In this document: positions 5,997 through 14,167 of the stretch, piece by piece
How positions within the stretch are numbered: the first letter of the stretch is position 1
Layout of the letters: every line of letters begins with the position of its first letter
IMG/VR virus record: IMGVR_UViG_3300030104_002003
Coordinates: 1-27,586 of that record
Strand: one strand, 5' to 3'
Source of the DNA: a virus
Length of the DNA: 27,586 nt
Translations under genes and position numbers: made by a program
The notes under the pieces: model-generated
Seen by the model: only the letters and a program-made list of their open reading frames with translations
What the model was told of the DNA's origin: nothing
Database searches by the model: none

Positions 5997-6430
5997 TGGC
6001 TTTTAGCGGAAACTTTATGTGTACCAGCTTCAAGAAAGAGTTAATGGAGGCTGTACACAACTTTAAAAACTCTGGTGGCAATACCTTTAATATTGCCTTG
6101 TATACCAATAGTGCCAGCTTTACTGCGGCTACTACTGCGTATACCACTAGCAATGAGGTAAGTGGTACGGGCTATACGGCAAAAGGGGCTTCTTTAACCA
6201 GAGTAGACCCAACCACAAGCAGCACTACGGCTTTTACAGATTTTGCTGACGTAACCTTTAGTTCATCATCTATTACGGCTAGAGGTGCTTTAATATTTAA
6301 TGACAGTGCCAGTGGAGATCCAACCGTTTGCGTTTTGGATTTTGGTGCTGACAAATCATCAACAAGTGGAGATTTTACAGTACAGTTTCCAACTGCTGAC
6401 GCGAGTAACGCTATTATCAGGATTGCCTGA
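5996..6430 (+). CDS. Putative tail-associated structural protein
   Basis: This 144-residue protein, counted from the ATG at 5996, has a short N-terminal helix (FKKELMEAVHNF), then FNIALYTNSASFTAATTAYT and NEVSGTGYTAKGASL, and a Thr/Ser-rich beta C-terminus (ARGALIFNDS, VLDFGADKSSTSGDFTVQFP). The NEVSGTGYTAKG stretch is a hallmark I associate with a widespread family of small phage virion proteins found next to tail fibre genes. It probably forms a beta sandwich. The stop overlaps the next ATG. The function is inferred from context. Confidence 0.75.
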   Translation: MAFSGNFMCTSFKKELMEAVHNFKNSGGNTFNIALYTNSASFTAATTAYTTSNEVSGTGYTAKGASLTRVDPTTSSTTAFTDFADVTFSSSSITARGALIFNDSASGDPTVCVLDFGADKSSTSGDFTVQFPTADASNAIIRIA

Positions 6431-6900
6431 TGGCAGATGCTTTAACCACCTATATTGGCTGGAATAGCTCTGGTCAAAGCTGGAACGGTGGCTCTTGGAA
6501 TGTAGACCAAGCTATTGCTGGTGCTACAGCCTCGGTAGGTAGCGTTAGCTTTGAAGGCGATGTAATTGTAAGTCTTACAGGGGTTGCTGGCACAGGTGGT
6601 GTAGGAAGTGTTACAGCTACTGGATCTGCGGTTGTAGCTGTTACAGGAATTGCAGGAACAGGAGGAGTTGGTAGTGTCACCATAGAAGGTGATGCGTCTG
6701 CTTCAGTTACAGGTATTGCTGGAACTGGTGCTGTTGGTTCTGTCACGGTAGCTCCACAAACAATAGTTTCGGTTACAGGGGTTTCAGCTACTGGAGCAGT
6801 AGGCACTTCTGTAGTCTGGGTGCAAATTAGTCCAAATGTAGGAACAAGCTGGTCAACAATTAGCCCATCACAAAGTCCAAATTGGGAAGAGGCTGCGTAG
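6430..6900 (+). CDS. Virion protein made of 22-residue repeats
   Basis: At 156 residues, an N-terminal WNSSGQSWNGGSW segment is followed from residue 51 by 22-residue repeats of the pattern G[IV]AGTGxVGSVTxxxxxxxxVT (beginning at residues 51, 73, 95 and 117), with a diverged half unit before. Such Val/Gly/Thr repeats suit stacked beta strands, as in fibre or spike shafts. The C-terminus has the small module WVQISPNVGTSWSTISPSQ. It lies directly before the tail fibre genes. I recall repeat proteins of this type beside marine phage tail genes. A tail or head appendage is likely but not shown. Confidence 0.75.
   Translation: MADALTTYIGWNSSGQSWNGGSWNVDQAIAGATASVGSVSFEGDVIVSLTGVAGTGGVGSVTATGSAVVAVTGIAGTGGVGSVTIEGDASASVTGIAGTGAVGSVTVAPQTIVSVTGVSATGAVGTSVVWVQISPNVGTSWSTISPSQSPNWEEAA
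6580..6804 (+). repeat. 66-nt tandem repeats coding GxAGTGxVGSVT
   Basis: There are three full 66-nt units plus a partial fourth, in frame, in the gene at 6430-6900. Units differ mainly in the eight residues between GSVT and the next VT. The DNA has diverged (acaggaattgcaggaacagg against acaggtattgctggaactgg), so the expansion is not very recent. Confidence 0.85.
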
Positions 6901-6912
6901 AGGATATAAAAT

Positions 6913-8526
6913 ATGTCAAGTTCATATACAGATTTTTTAGGTATCGAGAAGATAGGATCTGGCGAACAGTCAGGTACTTGGGGTGATACCACTAACACCA
7001 ACTGGGATTTAACGGATGAAGCGATTACTGGTATTGTCTCTGTTACACTATCTAGTGCTGGCTCTTCTGGCTCTCCCACTGCCCTCCCGATTACTGATGG
7101 CTCAAGCTCGAATGGAAGAAATAAGTTTATCGAGTTCGTTGACGGAGGTGATCTCAGTTCAACAGCATATGTCCAGTTAACTCCAAACAATTCAGAAAAG
7201 ATATGTTATCTCCGTAACAGTCTTTCTGGAAGCCGTTCAGTTATTATCTTCCAAGGTAACTACAACGCTTCAAATGATTTTGAGATTCCTAATGGCAAAG
7301 ACGTTGTACTAAAGTTTAATGGTGGTGGCACAGGTGCTACAGTCACACAGGTATTTTCAAACCTTGCTATTGATGCCCTGACATCAGGAGCCGCAACATT
7401 TAGCGGTGATGTAACCATTACAGGCACAACCCCCACCCTCACAATAGGTGACGCAGGGGCAGAAGACACAAGTCTAGTTTTTGACGGCAATGCCAAGGAC
7501 TTCTACGTTGGTCTTGATGACTCAGCGGATAAGTTGGTAGTTGGTGTAGGATCTACCGTTGGAACCAACTCGATACTTACCATTGACGATGATTCGGTAA
7601 CAGTAGGCGATGGTGCAGCCGCTGACACTAAAATAGTTTTCGATGGCAACGCTCAAGATTTCTACGTTGGCCTCGATGATTCCGCTGATGATCTAGTCAT
7701 TGGCCTTGGATCGGCAGTTGGTACAACCCCTGCTATAGAGATTGATGAAAACCAAGATGTTAAGTTCGCCCAGAGCATTGGAGTAGGACAAGCAGCCTCT
7801 AGCACAACAGGCGATATAGTTGCCCAGACAATGGCATTGAAGGGTACAACCCCTACATTGACTATTGGTGATGCTGGTGCGGAAGATACCAAGATAGTTT
7901 TTGACGGGAACGCCAAGGATTTTTATATAGGTCTCGATGATTCCGCAGATAAATTGGTAATTGGAGAAGGCTCTACTGTAGGCACAAATAGCGTCCTGAC
8001 CATTACAGATGACGCTGTTACAATTGGCGATGCAGCCGCTGTGGACAGCAAGCTGGTTTTTGACGGGAACGCCCAAGACTTTTACGTAGCACTAGATGAT
8101 TCCGCAGATGACCTGTTGATTGGTGTAGGTTCTACGGTAGGTACGACCCCTGCAATACACATTGATGAGAATCAGGTAGTCAAGTTTGACGCAGGTATTC
8201 AAGAAGAAAGCACAGTGGTTAGCTCAAGTAGTAATGCCGCAACCCTTAACCTAAATCTGGGGACAGTGTTTACACATACGCTCAGTGAGAACGTAACCTA
8301 TACGTTCAGCAACCCTGCGGCTAGTGGCTATGCTAGTACCTTTATTTTCAAGATTACACAGGACTCTTCAGCAAGAACCATAACATGGCCGGGGTCAGTA
8401 GATTGGGCTGGAGGAACAACCCCCACGATCTCATCAGGTAGTGGCGATGTAGATGTATTTGTGTTTCATACGGTGGATGGCGGCACAATATACTATGGCT
8501 TTACAGCAGGACAGGATTTAAGTTAA
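6913..8526 (+). CDS. Tail fibre with nested beta repeats
   Basis: At 537 residues, the N-terminal segment (SSYTDFLGIEKIGSGEQSGTWG) is a tail-attachment type start that I know from marine phage fibres. Residues 171-426 hold two units 140 residues apart, each with two copies of a subunit carrying the pattern VFDGNAxDFYVGLDDSADxLxIG followed by VGTxxxxxI. The C-terminal about 100 residues (FTHTLSENVTYTFSN, ITWPGSVDWAGG) look like a beta-rich tip. Repeats of this kind occur in trimeric fibre shafts. It probably connects the virion with the larger receptor-binding protein encoded next, whose ATG overlaps its stop (TAATG). AGAGG about 11 nt upstream serves as ribosome site. Confidence 0.8.
   Translation: MSSSYTDFLGIEKIGSGEQSGTWGDTTNTNWDLTDEAITGIVSVTLSSAGSSGSPTALPITDGSSSNGRNKFIEFVDGGDLSSTAYVQLTPNNSEKICYLRNSLSGSRSVIIFQGNYNASNDFEIPNGKDVVLKFNGGGTGATVTQVFSNLAIDALTSGAATFSGDVTITGTTPTLTIGDAGAEDTSLVFDGNAKDFYVGLDDSADKLVVGVGSTVGTNSILTIDDDSVTVGDGAAADTKIVFDGNAQDFYVGLDDSADDLVIGLGSAVGTTPAIEIDENQDVKFAQSIGVGQAASSTTGDIVAQTMALKGTTPTLTIGDAGAEDTKIVFDGNAKDFYIGLDDSADKLVIGEGSTVGTNSVLTITDDAVTIGDAAAVDSKLVFDGNAQDFYVALDDSADDLLIGVGSTVGTTPAIHIDENQVVKFDAGIQEESTVVSSSSNAATLNLNLGTVFTHTLSENVTYTFSNPAASGYASTFIFKITQDSSARTITWPGSVDWAGGTTPTISSGSGDVDVFVFHTVDGGTIYYGFTAGQDLS
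7423..8190 (+). repeat. Nested fibre-shaft repeats
   Basis: Two large units start at 7423 and 7843 (420 nt apart, both beginning GTTPTLTIGDAGAED). Each contains two VFDGNA..DFY subunits. At codon level the copies have drifted while the protein pattern is kept, so they appear to be maintained by selection. Confidence 0.8.
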
Positions 8527-11414
8527 TGAGTTTTGGAGCTACAAAGTTATTATCTGCATCAGGTAGTAAAGATGCCTATGAAATAGAGCAGTCTTTGATG
8601 TTTGATCAAGCAGATTCCCCTAAATTAAGACGCACTCCTTCTTCAGAAGGAAACAGAAAAACTTTTACTTTTTCTACTTGGTGTAAAAGAAGTAGTTTAG
8701 GGCTGGGTGGAACTGCCGGAACTGATTATCATTATTTAATGGGAGCGTTTGTTTCTGTTGGCAGTCCAGACGATTCACATTATTTTGCATTCGGGTTTCA
8801 CCGTGAAGACCAATTGATTGTACAAGGTTGGTCTACAAATTGGCGCGTAACTAATAGAGTATTTCGGGATACTTCTGCTTGGTATCATTTGGTACTTCAG
8901 TTTGACACCACACAAGGAACAGCAGATAACAGAATTAAAGTTTATGTTAACGGAGTTCAAGAAACTTCTTTCTCTGTAAGTGCAAATCCTTCAGAAAATT
9001 TTGATGTCGCTGTAAATAATACAGTTCAACAGGCTATTAGCGATGTTGCGTATGACCAAGGAAGTGGGCCATACCATTTTGATGGTTATATGGCAGAAAC
9101 ATATTTATTTGATGGTGCTGTAGTAGCTCCAAGTGAATTTGGAGAAACCGATTCTGAAACAAACGCTTGGATTCCTAAGAAATATGTAGGTTCAACGTCT
9201 TACGGTACTAATGGCTACTACATGAAATTTGCATCAGGAGCAATAGGAACAGATAGCTCTGGCAATGGAAATAACTATACAACAACTAATCTAGGAAATG
9301 GAGATGTTCTGCTCGATACCCCCACCAATAATTTTCCAACAGTAAACGCATTAGAGCCTTACAACACTACAATTTCTACTTTTAGGCAAGGAAATTTAAA
9401 TATAAAAGCCACTGCTTATAGTAGTGGTAACTATGGTAATAACTTTGCGTCATTTATATTGCCCACTTCTGGCAAATGGTATGTTGAAATGTTAGCAGGT
9501 GTACAAGCTGGATCAGGAAACGTAGCACAACTTGGAATTAGCAAACAAGGGCCAGATGGATTAATTATACCTAATCAATCTCAATTAGTTACTACATTTA
9601 GCGGCACTACAGGTTTAAATATAGACCTATATTCAAACACAGCCGACTTGTATGACGGAGGATCATCGCTTGACCAAGACACAGGTTTAACAGCTACTTC
9701 TTATGTTACTGCTTTAGCCATTGATATAGATAACGATAAAGTCTGGGTAGGATATGATGGCGGCTCAAGTATTACTTGGTTAAATTCTGGCAATCCTGCT
9801 ACTGGTTCAAACGGTGCAGCACATACGTTTGATTCGGACAGTGGAATATACATGGCAGTTGCAACAAGCAGTGATAACTCAAATCGCTCATATATAATTA
9901 TGAACTTTGGGCAAAACGGAACTTTTTCCAATTACAAAACAGCAGGAGGCAATGCAGACGGAGCAGGAATAGGTAATTTCTTCTATTCTGTACCGTCCGG
10001 GTTCAAAGCGTTGTGTCAAAAAAACCTCCCGACTCCGGCAATTAAATTGCCCGGATCGCATTTTAACCCAGTAATTTATACAGGTAGCGACAACGATGCA
10101 GTTTCACAAAGTGTTACTGGAGTTGGTTTTGAACCTGATTTAGTAATAATTAAAAAACGAAATGCAGCGGCAAGTCCAGCTTGGTGGGATCAAGTGCGTG
10201 GAGAACATAAAGGTTTGAATTCGGATGGAACTCAAGCTGAAGTTACGGATACGTATGGACTTGAAACATTTGATTCAGATGGTTTTACTGTTAGAGAAAG
10301 CACTTCTGCACATGGACAAGTAAATACAGGATCGCTTGTAGCTTGGAACTGGCTGGCTGGAGGAACTGCACCTAGCAAAACGTATACTACGAAAGTGGTG
10401 TCAGACAGTGGCAACAAATATCGTTTTGATGATTATGGCACAAGTGCGGTAACGCTTAATTTGCAAGAGGGCGGCACATACACTTTCGACCAGTCAGACA
10501 GTTCTAACTCTGGACATCCTCTTAGATTCTCTACTACTTCTGACGGCTCTCACGGTGGCGGCTCAGAATATACGACAGGTGTAACAACCAACGGAACACC
10601 GGGATCGTCTGGAGCTTACACAAGAATTACTGTAGCGGCATCTGCCGCAACCCTCTATTACTATTGCACCGCTCACTCAGGAATGGGAGGTCAAGCAAAC
10701 ACAAACAGCACTCATGGATCAACCAACTTGAATGGTTCCATTCTTTCCGTTGTGTCTGAAAATACTACATCAGGATTTAGTGTAGTAAGTTACACTGGTA
10801 CAGGGTCTAATGCCACGGTTGGGCATGGGCTGGGTGTAGCACCATTATTAATTATTGTAAAAAATAGAAGTCAGGCAGATAAATGGGTTATTTATTCTAC
10901 TGTTACTGATGAGACAGATTATTTGCAGTTTGATCGAGACACTTCTACGGTAGATGATAATACGATGTGGAATGATACTGCGCCCACTTCATCTGTATTT
11001 TCTGTTGGCACAGCACATGAAGCGAATGCTAGTTCAGAAAATTATATTGCATATTGTTTTGCAGAAAAAAATGCCTTTAGTAAAATTGGTGCTTACCGTG
11101 GGAATGGCTCTGCTAACGGGCCTTTTATTTATACCCATTTCCAGCCGTCTTTTGTCATATGGAAACGAACAAATGATGTAGGGCGATGGCAAATATTAGA
11201 TGTTGCAAGAGATACTACCAATGCCGTAGGTAATGCAATGACCACTGGAATAAATTGGAATAGTTCTTCTCAAGAATATACAGGTTGGTTGGTAGATTTT
11301 TATAGTAATGGTTTTAAGCCTAAACAAACAGAAGTAGAAACTAATGCTAATGGATCTACATTTCTCTATATGGCCTTTAGTGAATTTCCAGACAAATACT
11401 CAAATGCAAAGTAG
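8526..11414 (+). CDS. Large receptor-binding tail protein (LamG-, SPRY- and cupredoxin-like)
   Basis: This 962-residue protein looks like a mosaic adhesin. Residues about 40-215 resemble a LamG/concanavalin A-like lectin (RKTFTFSTWCKRSS, WYHLVLQFDT, RIKVYVNG, FDGYMAETYLFDG). Residues about 280-490 resemble a SPRY-like sandwich (GKWYVEM, DKVWVGYDG). A GFEPDLVIIKKRN-type sandwich then occurs, with diverged copies in the C-terminal third (GVAPLLIIVKNR; QPSFVIWKR). Between them, residues about 618-725 form a cupredoxin-like domain with His664, Cys714, His717 and Met720 in type-1 copper order. It starts on TAATG after the fibre gene and precedes a tail-fibre assembly gene, which supports a role in host recognition. 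Domain names are my reading, without a profile search. Confidence 0.8.
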   Translation: MSFGATKLLSASGSKDAYEIEQSLMFDQADSPKLRRTPSSEGNRKTFTFSTWCKRSSLGLGGTAGTDYHYLMGAFVSVGSPDDSHYFAFGFHREDQLIVQGWSTNWRVTNRVFRDTSAWYHLVLQFDTTQGTADNRIKVYVNGVQETSFSVSANPSENFDVAVNNTVQQAISDVAYDQGSGPYHFDGYMAETYLFDGAVVAPSEFGETDSETNAWIPKKYVGSTSYGTNGYYMKFASGAIGTDSSGNGNNYTTTNLGNGDVLLDTPTNNFPTVNALEPYNTTISTFRQGNLNIKATAYSSGNYGNNFASFILPTSGKWYVEMLAGVQAGSGNVAQLGISKQGPDGLIIPNQSQLVTTFSGTTGLNIDLYSNTADLYDGGSSLDQDTGLTATSYVTALAIDIDNDKVWVGYDGGSSITWLNSGNPATGSNGAAHTFDSDSGIYMAVATSSDNSNRSYIIMNFGQNGTFSNYKTAGGNADGAGIGNFFYSVPSGFKALCQKNLPTPAIKLPGSHFNPVIYTGSDNDAVSQSVTGVGFEPDLVIIKKRNAAASPAWWDQVRGEHKGLNSDGTQAEVTDTYGLETFDSDGFTVRESTSAHGQVNTGSLVAWNWLAGGTAPSKTYTTKVVSDSGNKYRFDDYGTSAVTLNLQEGGTYTFDQSDSSNSGHPLRFSTTSDGSHGGGSEYTTGVTTNGTPGSSGAYTRITVAASAATLYYYCTAHSGMGGQANTNSTHGSTNLNGSILSVVSENTTSGFSVVSYTGTGSNATVGHGLGVAPLLIIVKNRSQADKWVIYSTVTDETDYLQFDRDTSTVDDNTMWNDTAPTSSVFSVGTAHEANASSENYIAYCFAEKNAFSKIGAYRGNGSANGPFIYTHFQPSFVIWKRTNDVGRWQILDVARDTTNAVGNAMTTGINWNSSSQEYTGWLVDFYSNGFKPKQTEVETNANGSTFLYMAFSEFPDKYSNAK

Positions 11415-11423
11415 AGGTAGACA

Positions 11424-12005
11424 ATGTACGCAATAGTTAAAGACGCAGCAATTACTGCTACGGGAACAATTAAACAATTATTTCCTAACACTTCTTTTGC
11501 AGGGGGTGTGGCAAATGAAGAGTTTAAAAAAGCAGAAAACGTAGAAGACGTTGTTAATGCTGAACAAAAAGACAGAACATATTATTTTGTCACGCAAGGC
11601 AATATTGTTCTTGTTGATGGTGTTCCCACACAGCAATTTACTAACACAGCTAAACAATTAAACGATGAAGATGCCAAAGATGAAGATGGCAATCAGCTTT
11701 ATGTGCAAGTCTGGGATGAAGACACAAAGAAAATGGTTGATACCAGCGAGAAAATAGTCAATCAAGGTCTTAAAACAGTAATGACAGAACAAGTTAAAAA
11801 TACTACTAATAAACTTTTATCAGCAACAGATTGGATGATTATAAGAAAGGTAGAGCGTAGCGTTAATGTACCTTCTGCTACAGAAACTTATCGGACTGCT
11901 GTGCTTACAGAGTGTGGAAGATTGGAGTCAGCAATAGCGGGAGTGTCTGACGTAGACGCACTGGCAACAGTTATGGCGGGACAAAATTGGCCTACAGAGG
12001 GATAA
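11424..12005 (+). CDS. Putative tail fibre assembly/chaperone protein
   Basis: This 193-residue, acidic, soluble protein begins MYAIVKDAAITATGTIKQLFPNT. It has a helical C-terminal part with TDWMIIRKVERSVNVPS, then TYRTAVLTECGRLESAI and a final WPTEG. The ATDW-x10-VPSATETYR layout is typical of caudoviral tail fibre assembly proteins, which help fold or trimerise the fibre encoded just upstream. AGAGG at 11413-11417 lies 6 nt before the ATG. The middle (residues 85-120) is rich in Asp and Glu. It might remain bound at the fibre tip; I infer assembly from the C-terminal motif and order. Confidence 0.75.
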   Translation: MYAIVKDAAITATGTIKQLFPNTSFAGGVANEEFKKAENVEDVVNAEQKDRTYYFVTQGNIVLVDGVPTQQFTNTAKQLNDEDAKDEDGNQLYVQVWDEDTKKMVDTSEKIVNQGLKTVMTEQVKNTTNKLLSATDWMIIRKVERSVNVPSATETYRTAVLTECGRLESAIAGVSDVDALATVMAGQNWPTEG

Positions 12006-12009
12006 ATCA

Positions 12010-12792
12010 ATGAGGATTATCGGACTGATATTGGCGGTACTAATAACGGGATGTCAAACAGCAGGGCAAGAGTATTATCAAGCTGTTCAACAGATAGCCA
12101 TAGCGCAGAGTCAGGCACAACAAGCTAAATCTGAGGCGTTATCCAAGATTGCCGCGAGTGGTGACTCGTCAGCGGCAGGATCTGCTGTCATGGCATTAGC
12201 CTTGATGCAAAGCCCTCAGACGCAGGTAATACCTCAACAATCGGCAGCACTTGAGTGGAGCAAGGCCGTCCTCCCAGTTGTCGGAAGCCTTGGAGCCATG
12301 TGGATTTCCAGTGATGCCCAGAAGACTACAGCTAGACACGCTATGACCTCTAACTTGGCTAGAATCGAGCAAGAAGGAAATAAGACCACAGCCCTGTATG
12401 ACATGTTAGGGTCTAACAACGAGAACATGCTAAACCTTGGGTTAGGATCATATGAAGCAATTAATGTAGCTGGTCAACAATCGGTTAATCTGGGTCTTGG
12501 GTTGGGCTTGGCAAGTATAAATGGAAGCACTGGCGGTGGCGATAATTCGGCAGTATTGGATGCAATTAGCAACCTGTCTTTCCCAGACTATACGGCTAAC
12601 TTTCAAGGCATTTTAGATGCCATTGGCGGCATAACAGTTCCTAACTACGATACTCAACTAGACAATATACTGGATAAAATAGAGCTTTCAAACACCGTTT
12701 GGATTGCTGGCGTAAATTGTGTAAACAATGCTACAAGTGGCGTTATCGGTGTAGGTGGAGTCAATACAGCCCTACCTGTGTGTCCTAATTAG
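12010..12792 (+). CDS. Predicted phage lipoprotein
   Basis: At 260 residues, residues 1-15 form a lipoprotein signal: Arg2, hydrophobic IIGLILAVL, then ITGC with Cys15 as the lipid-modified residue. Gln at +2 predicts the outer membrane in a Gram-negative host. After that comes an Ala/Gln/Ser-rich helical stretch (QEYYQAVQQIAIAQSQAQQ), a moderately hydrophobic patch near residues 87-102, Gly/Leu-rich repeats (LGLGSYEAI; LGLGLGLASI) and a C-terminal region with two more Cys. It lies between the fibre and lysis genes, so a spanin-like lysis component or a receptor-blocking superinfection-exclusion lipoprotein are both possible. I do not recognise the mature domain. Confidence 0.75.
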   Translation: MRIIGLILAVLITGCQTAGQEYYQAVQQIAIAQSQAQQAKSEALSKIAASGDSSAAGSAVMALALMQSPQTQVIPQQSAALEWSKAVLPVVGSLGAMWISSDAQKTTARHAMTSNLARIEQEGNKTTALYDMLGSNNENMLNLGLGSYEAINVAGQQSVNLGLGLGLASINGSTGGGDNSAVLDAISNLSFPDYTANFQGILDAIGGITVPNYDTQLDNILDKIELSNTVWIAGVNCVNNATSGVIGVGGVNTALPVCPN

Positions 12793-12804
12793 TAATAGTG
12801 GTGA

Positions 12805-12842
12805 TGGATATCAGATCATATTTTTTTTCTATAGGATATCCA
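12805..12842 (+). repeat. Inverted repeat TGGATATC/GATATCCA
   Basis: Arms of 8 nt (12805-12812 and 12835-12842) are separated by 22 nt that include a run of eight T. It is in the 69-nt gap between the lipoprotein gene and the next gene. The T-run is inside the loop, so it is not a standard terminator; an operator or mRNA hairpin before the lysis genes is possible. Confidence 0.4.
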
Positions 12843-12861
12843 AAACTCAGGAGCAAACATC

Positions 12862-13380
12862 GTGGCGGTAGCGGAAATCATGGCGATTATCTCAACCGTC
12901 AATGCGGCAAGCGCAGCAATAAACAAAGTCGCAGGAACGTGCAACGACCTTAGTACGATTGGTACATTTGTAGGAAAGTTAGGTCAAGCCCAAGTAGATA
13001 TTCAAGCGTATCAGAACAAACACAGAAACAACCTGTCTCAGGAAGAATTAATCCAGATAACTCTGGCAAAGAAACAATATCAAGACAGAATGAATGAAAT
13101 CCGTGAGTTATTTATTTATTCTGGGAATGCTCATCTCTGGGATGAGATTCAAATGGAAATGGCAAATGCGAGGAAAAGACGCATTGCTGAGATGAGAGCT
13201 AAAGAAGCTGCCAGAAAGAAAGCAATAAGCATTACGATCTGGGCTGGCTTTATACTTATTGTTGCCCTAGCGGTATTTTTAGCCATGCTGTATGCAATAT
13301 CCACGTATGCAGAACCGCTGATCACTAATACTGACCTGTCAACAGTATTGCTTTTGCTGGGAGGTTTACCATTATGGTGA
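12862..13380 (+). CDS. Coiled-coil membrane protein of the lysis region
   Basis: The GTG start is chosen because AGGAG at 12849-12853 lies 8 nt upstream; the next in-frame ATG (12880) is too far from it. The 172-residue product has an Ala-rich N-terminus, a long charged helix (residues about 45-120, ending with alternating Arg/Lys/Glu such as RKRRIAEMRAKEAARKK), a transmembrane segment at about 121-146 (ISITIWAGFILIVALAVFLA) and a hydrophobic C-terminal end (STVLLLLGGLPLW). It resembles an accessory membrane protein or antiholin-like regulator more than a classical holin. It overlaps the next gene by 7 nt. Confidence 0.7.
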   Translation: MAVAEIMAIISTVNAASAAINKVAGTCNDLSTIGTFVGKLGQAQVDIQAYQNKHRNNLSQEELIQITLAKKQYQDRMNEIRELFIYSGNAHLWDEIQMEMANARKRRIAEMRAKEAARKKAISITIWAGFILIVALAVFLAMLYAISTYAEPLITNTDLSTVLLLLGGLPLW

Positions 13381-13589
13381 TGGCATTTCTTCTAATTATG
13401 ATTGTTGATGGCGAACCAATTGAGTCAAATCAATTTATTTTTCGCAATGTTCATAGATGTAATTACTTTGCCAGAGCCTTGGAGCGTGGCGAGGTATCTT
13501 ACAGATATTCTTTTGTTGGAAGACAAACTAAAATAACGGCTTACTGTATACCTAAAATGGTATATCCAAACACAACTTTTCGAGACTAG
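13374..13589 (+). CDS. Small Cys-containing exported or membrane protein
   Basis: This 71-residue protein starts with a short hydrophobic stretch (MVMAFLLIMIVDG) that could be a weak signal or anchor, followed by a soluble part with two Cys (29 and 58) and many aromatic residues (NYFARALERGE, YRYSFVGRQTK). GGGAGG at 13359-13364 is 9 nt from this ATG and 15 nt from the alternative ATG at 13380, so 13374 is favoured. A disulfide-bonded periplasmic role is possible. It sits inside the lysis block. The function is unknown. Confidence 0.55.
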   Translation: MVMAFLLIMIVDGEPIESNQFIFRNVHRCNYFARALERGEVSYRYSFVGRQTKITAYCIPKMVYPNTTFRD

Positions 13590-13592
13590 ACT

Positions 13593-13970
13593 ATGAATAT
13601 ATTGAGCGCAGTTCTTGGGCCAGTCACTAATTTGGCTGGCACATGGATGAAGAATAAACATGAGCAGTCTCAGGCTAAACATCAGGCTAAGATGACGGTG
13701 ATACAGAATGATGCAAACTGGGAAGACAAGATGGCTTCAGCGTCTGGAACAAGCTGGAAAGACGAGTTCTGGACGCTTGTACTCTCTGTCCCTATCTTTA
13801 TGGTTGGGTACGCTGTGGCTTTTGATGATATTGCTGTCATGGATAGGGTTCACGCTGGTTTTGATGCTCTATCTAATCTTCCTGATTGGTATCAATACCT
13901 ACTCTTTATTGCGGTCTCAGCTAGTTTCGGCATTCGCGGAGCGGATAAACTGATGAAGTTACGCAAGTGA
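13593..13970 (+). CDS. Holin of the GTA_holin_3TM type
   Basis: At 125 residues, it has an N-terminal amphipathic and charged helix (LSAVLGPVTNLAGTWMKNKHEQ), a WEDKMASAS linker, then SWKDEFWTLVLSVPIFMVGY (membrane segment about 53-76), and finally LPDWYQYLLFIAVSASFG (second membrane segment about 95-113) ending IRGADKLMKL. The WKDEFWT ... P-WYQYLL ... ASFGIRG order is characteristic of the 3TM holin family known from gene transfer agents and marine phages. Holins permeabilise the inner membrane at a set time so that the endolysin (15033-15383) can reach the wall. Its stop overlaps the GTG start of the next membrane gene. Confidence 0.85.
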   Translation: MNILSAVLGPVTNLAGTWMKNKHEQSQAKHQAKMTVIQNDANWEDKMASASGTSWKDEFWTLVLSVPIFMVGYAVAFDDIAVMDRVHAGFDALSNLPDWYQYLLFIAVSASFGIRGADKLMKLRK

Positions 13971-14167
13971 GTCCCGAAGAGTTTGACAAATGGCGAGTGT
14001 TTCCAAGATTGTTAGTGTTGGTAATGGCAATAGCCACATGGGATGTAATACACTGGTTTATGAGTATTCAAGACCCCACGTTTGAACAGGCTGGTTTGGT
14101 TTCCGTAGTTACTGGGGCAATGACGGCAGTATTTGGATTATTCTTAGGACAAGGGAAGAAAGAGTAA
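13967..14167 (+). CDS. Small two-helix membrane protein, possible holin partner
   Basis: The GTG start overlaps the holin stop (GTGA), giving 66 residues. After a short acidic-basic start (SPEEFDKWRVFPR) there is one hydrophobic helix (LLVLVMAIATWDVIHWFM) and a second (GLVSVVTGAMTAVFGLFLG), ending GQGKKE. The two helices with a short QDPTFEQA loop are a common partner next to 3TM holins in marine phages. It could be a second pore former or an antiholin. GTG start and coupling predict expression linked to the holin. TAATG leads to the next gene. Confidence 0.7.
   Translation: MSPEEFDKWRVFPRLLVLVMAIATWDVIHWFMSIQDPTFEQAGLVSVVTGAMTAVFGLFLGQGKKE

Noticed and set aside
6474-7190. Long open frame on the minus strand (238 codons)
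   Set aside because: It lies opposite the repeat protein and the tail fibre start, is made of Pro/Thr/Val strings that mirror the plus-strand repeats, and has no ribosome site. It is an antisense shadow.
13374-13589. Classical Rz/Rz1 spanin pair in the lysis block
   Set aside because: No embedded lipoprotein gene is evident in another frame, and the small protein has no typical spanin coiled coil. The lipoprotein at 12010 is separate and much longer than Rz1.
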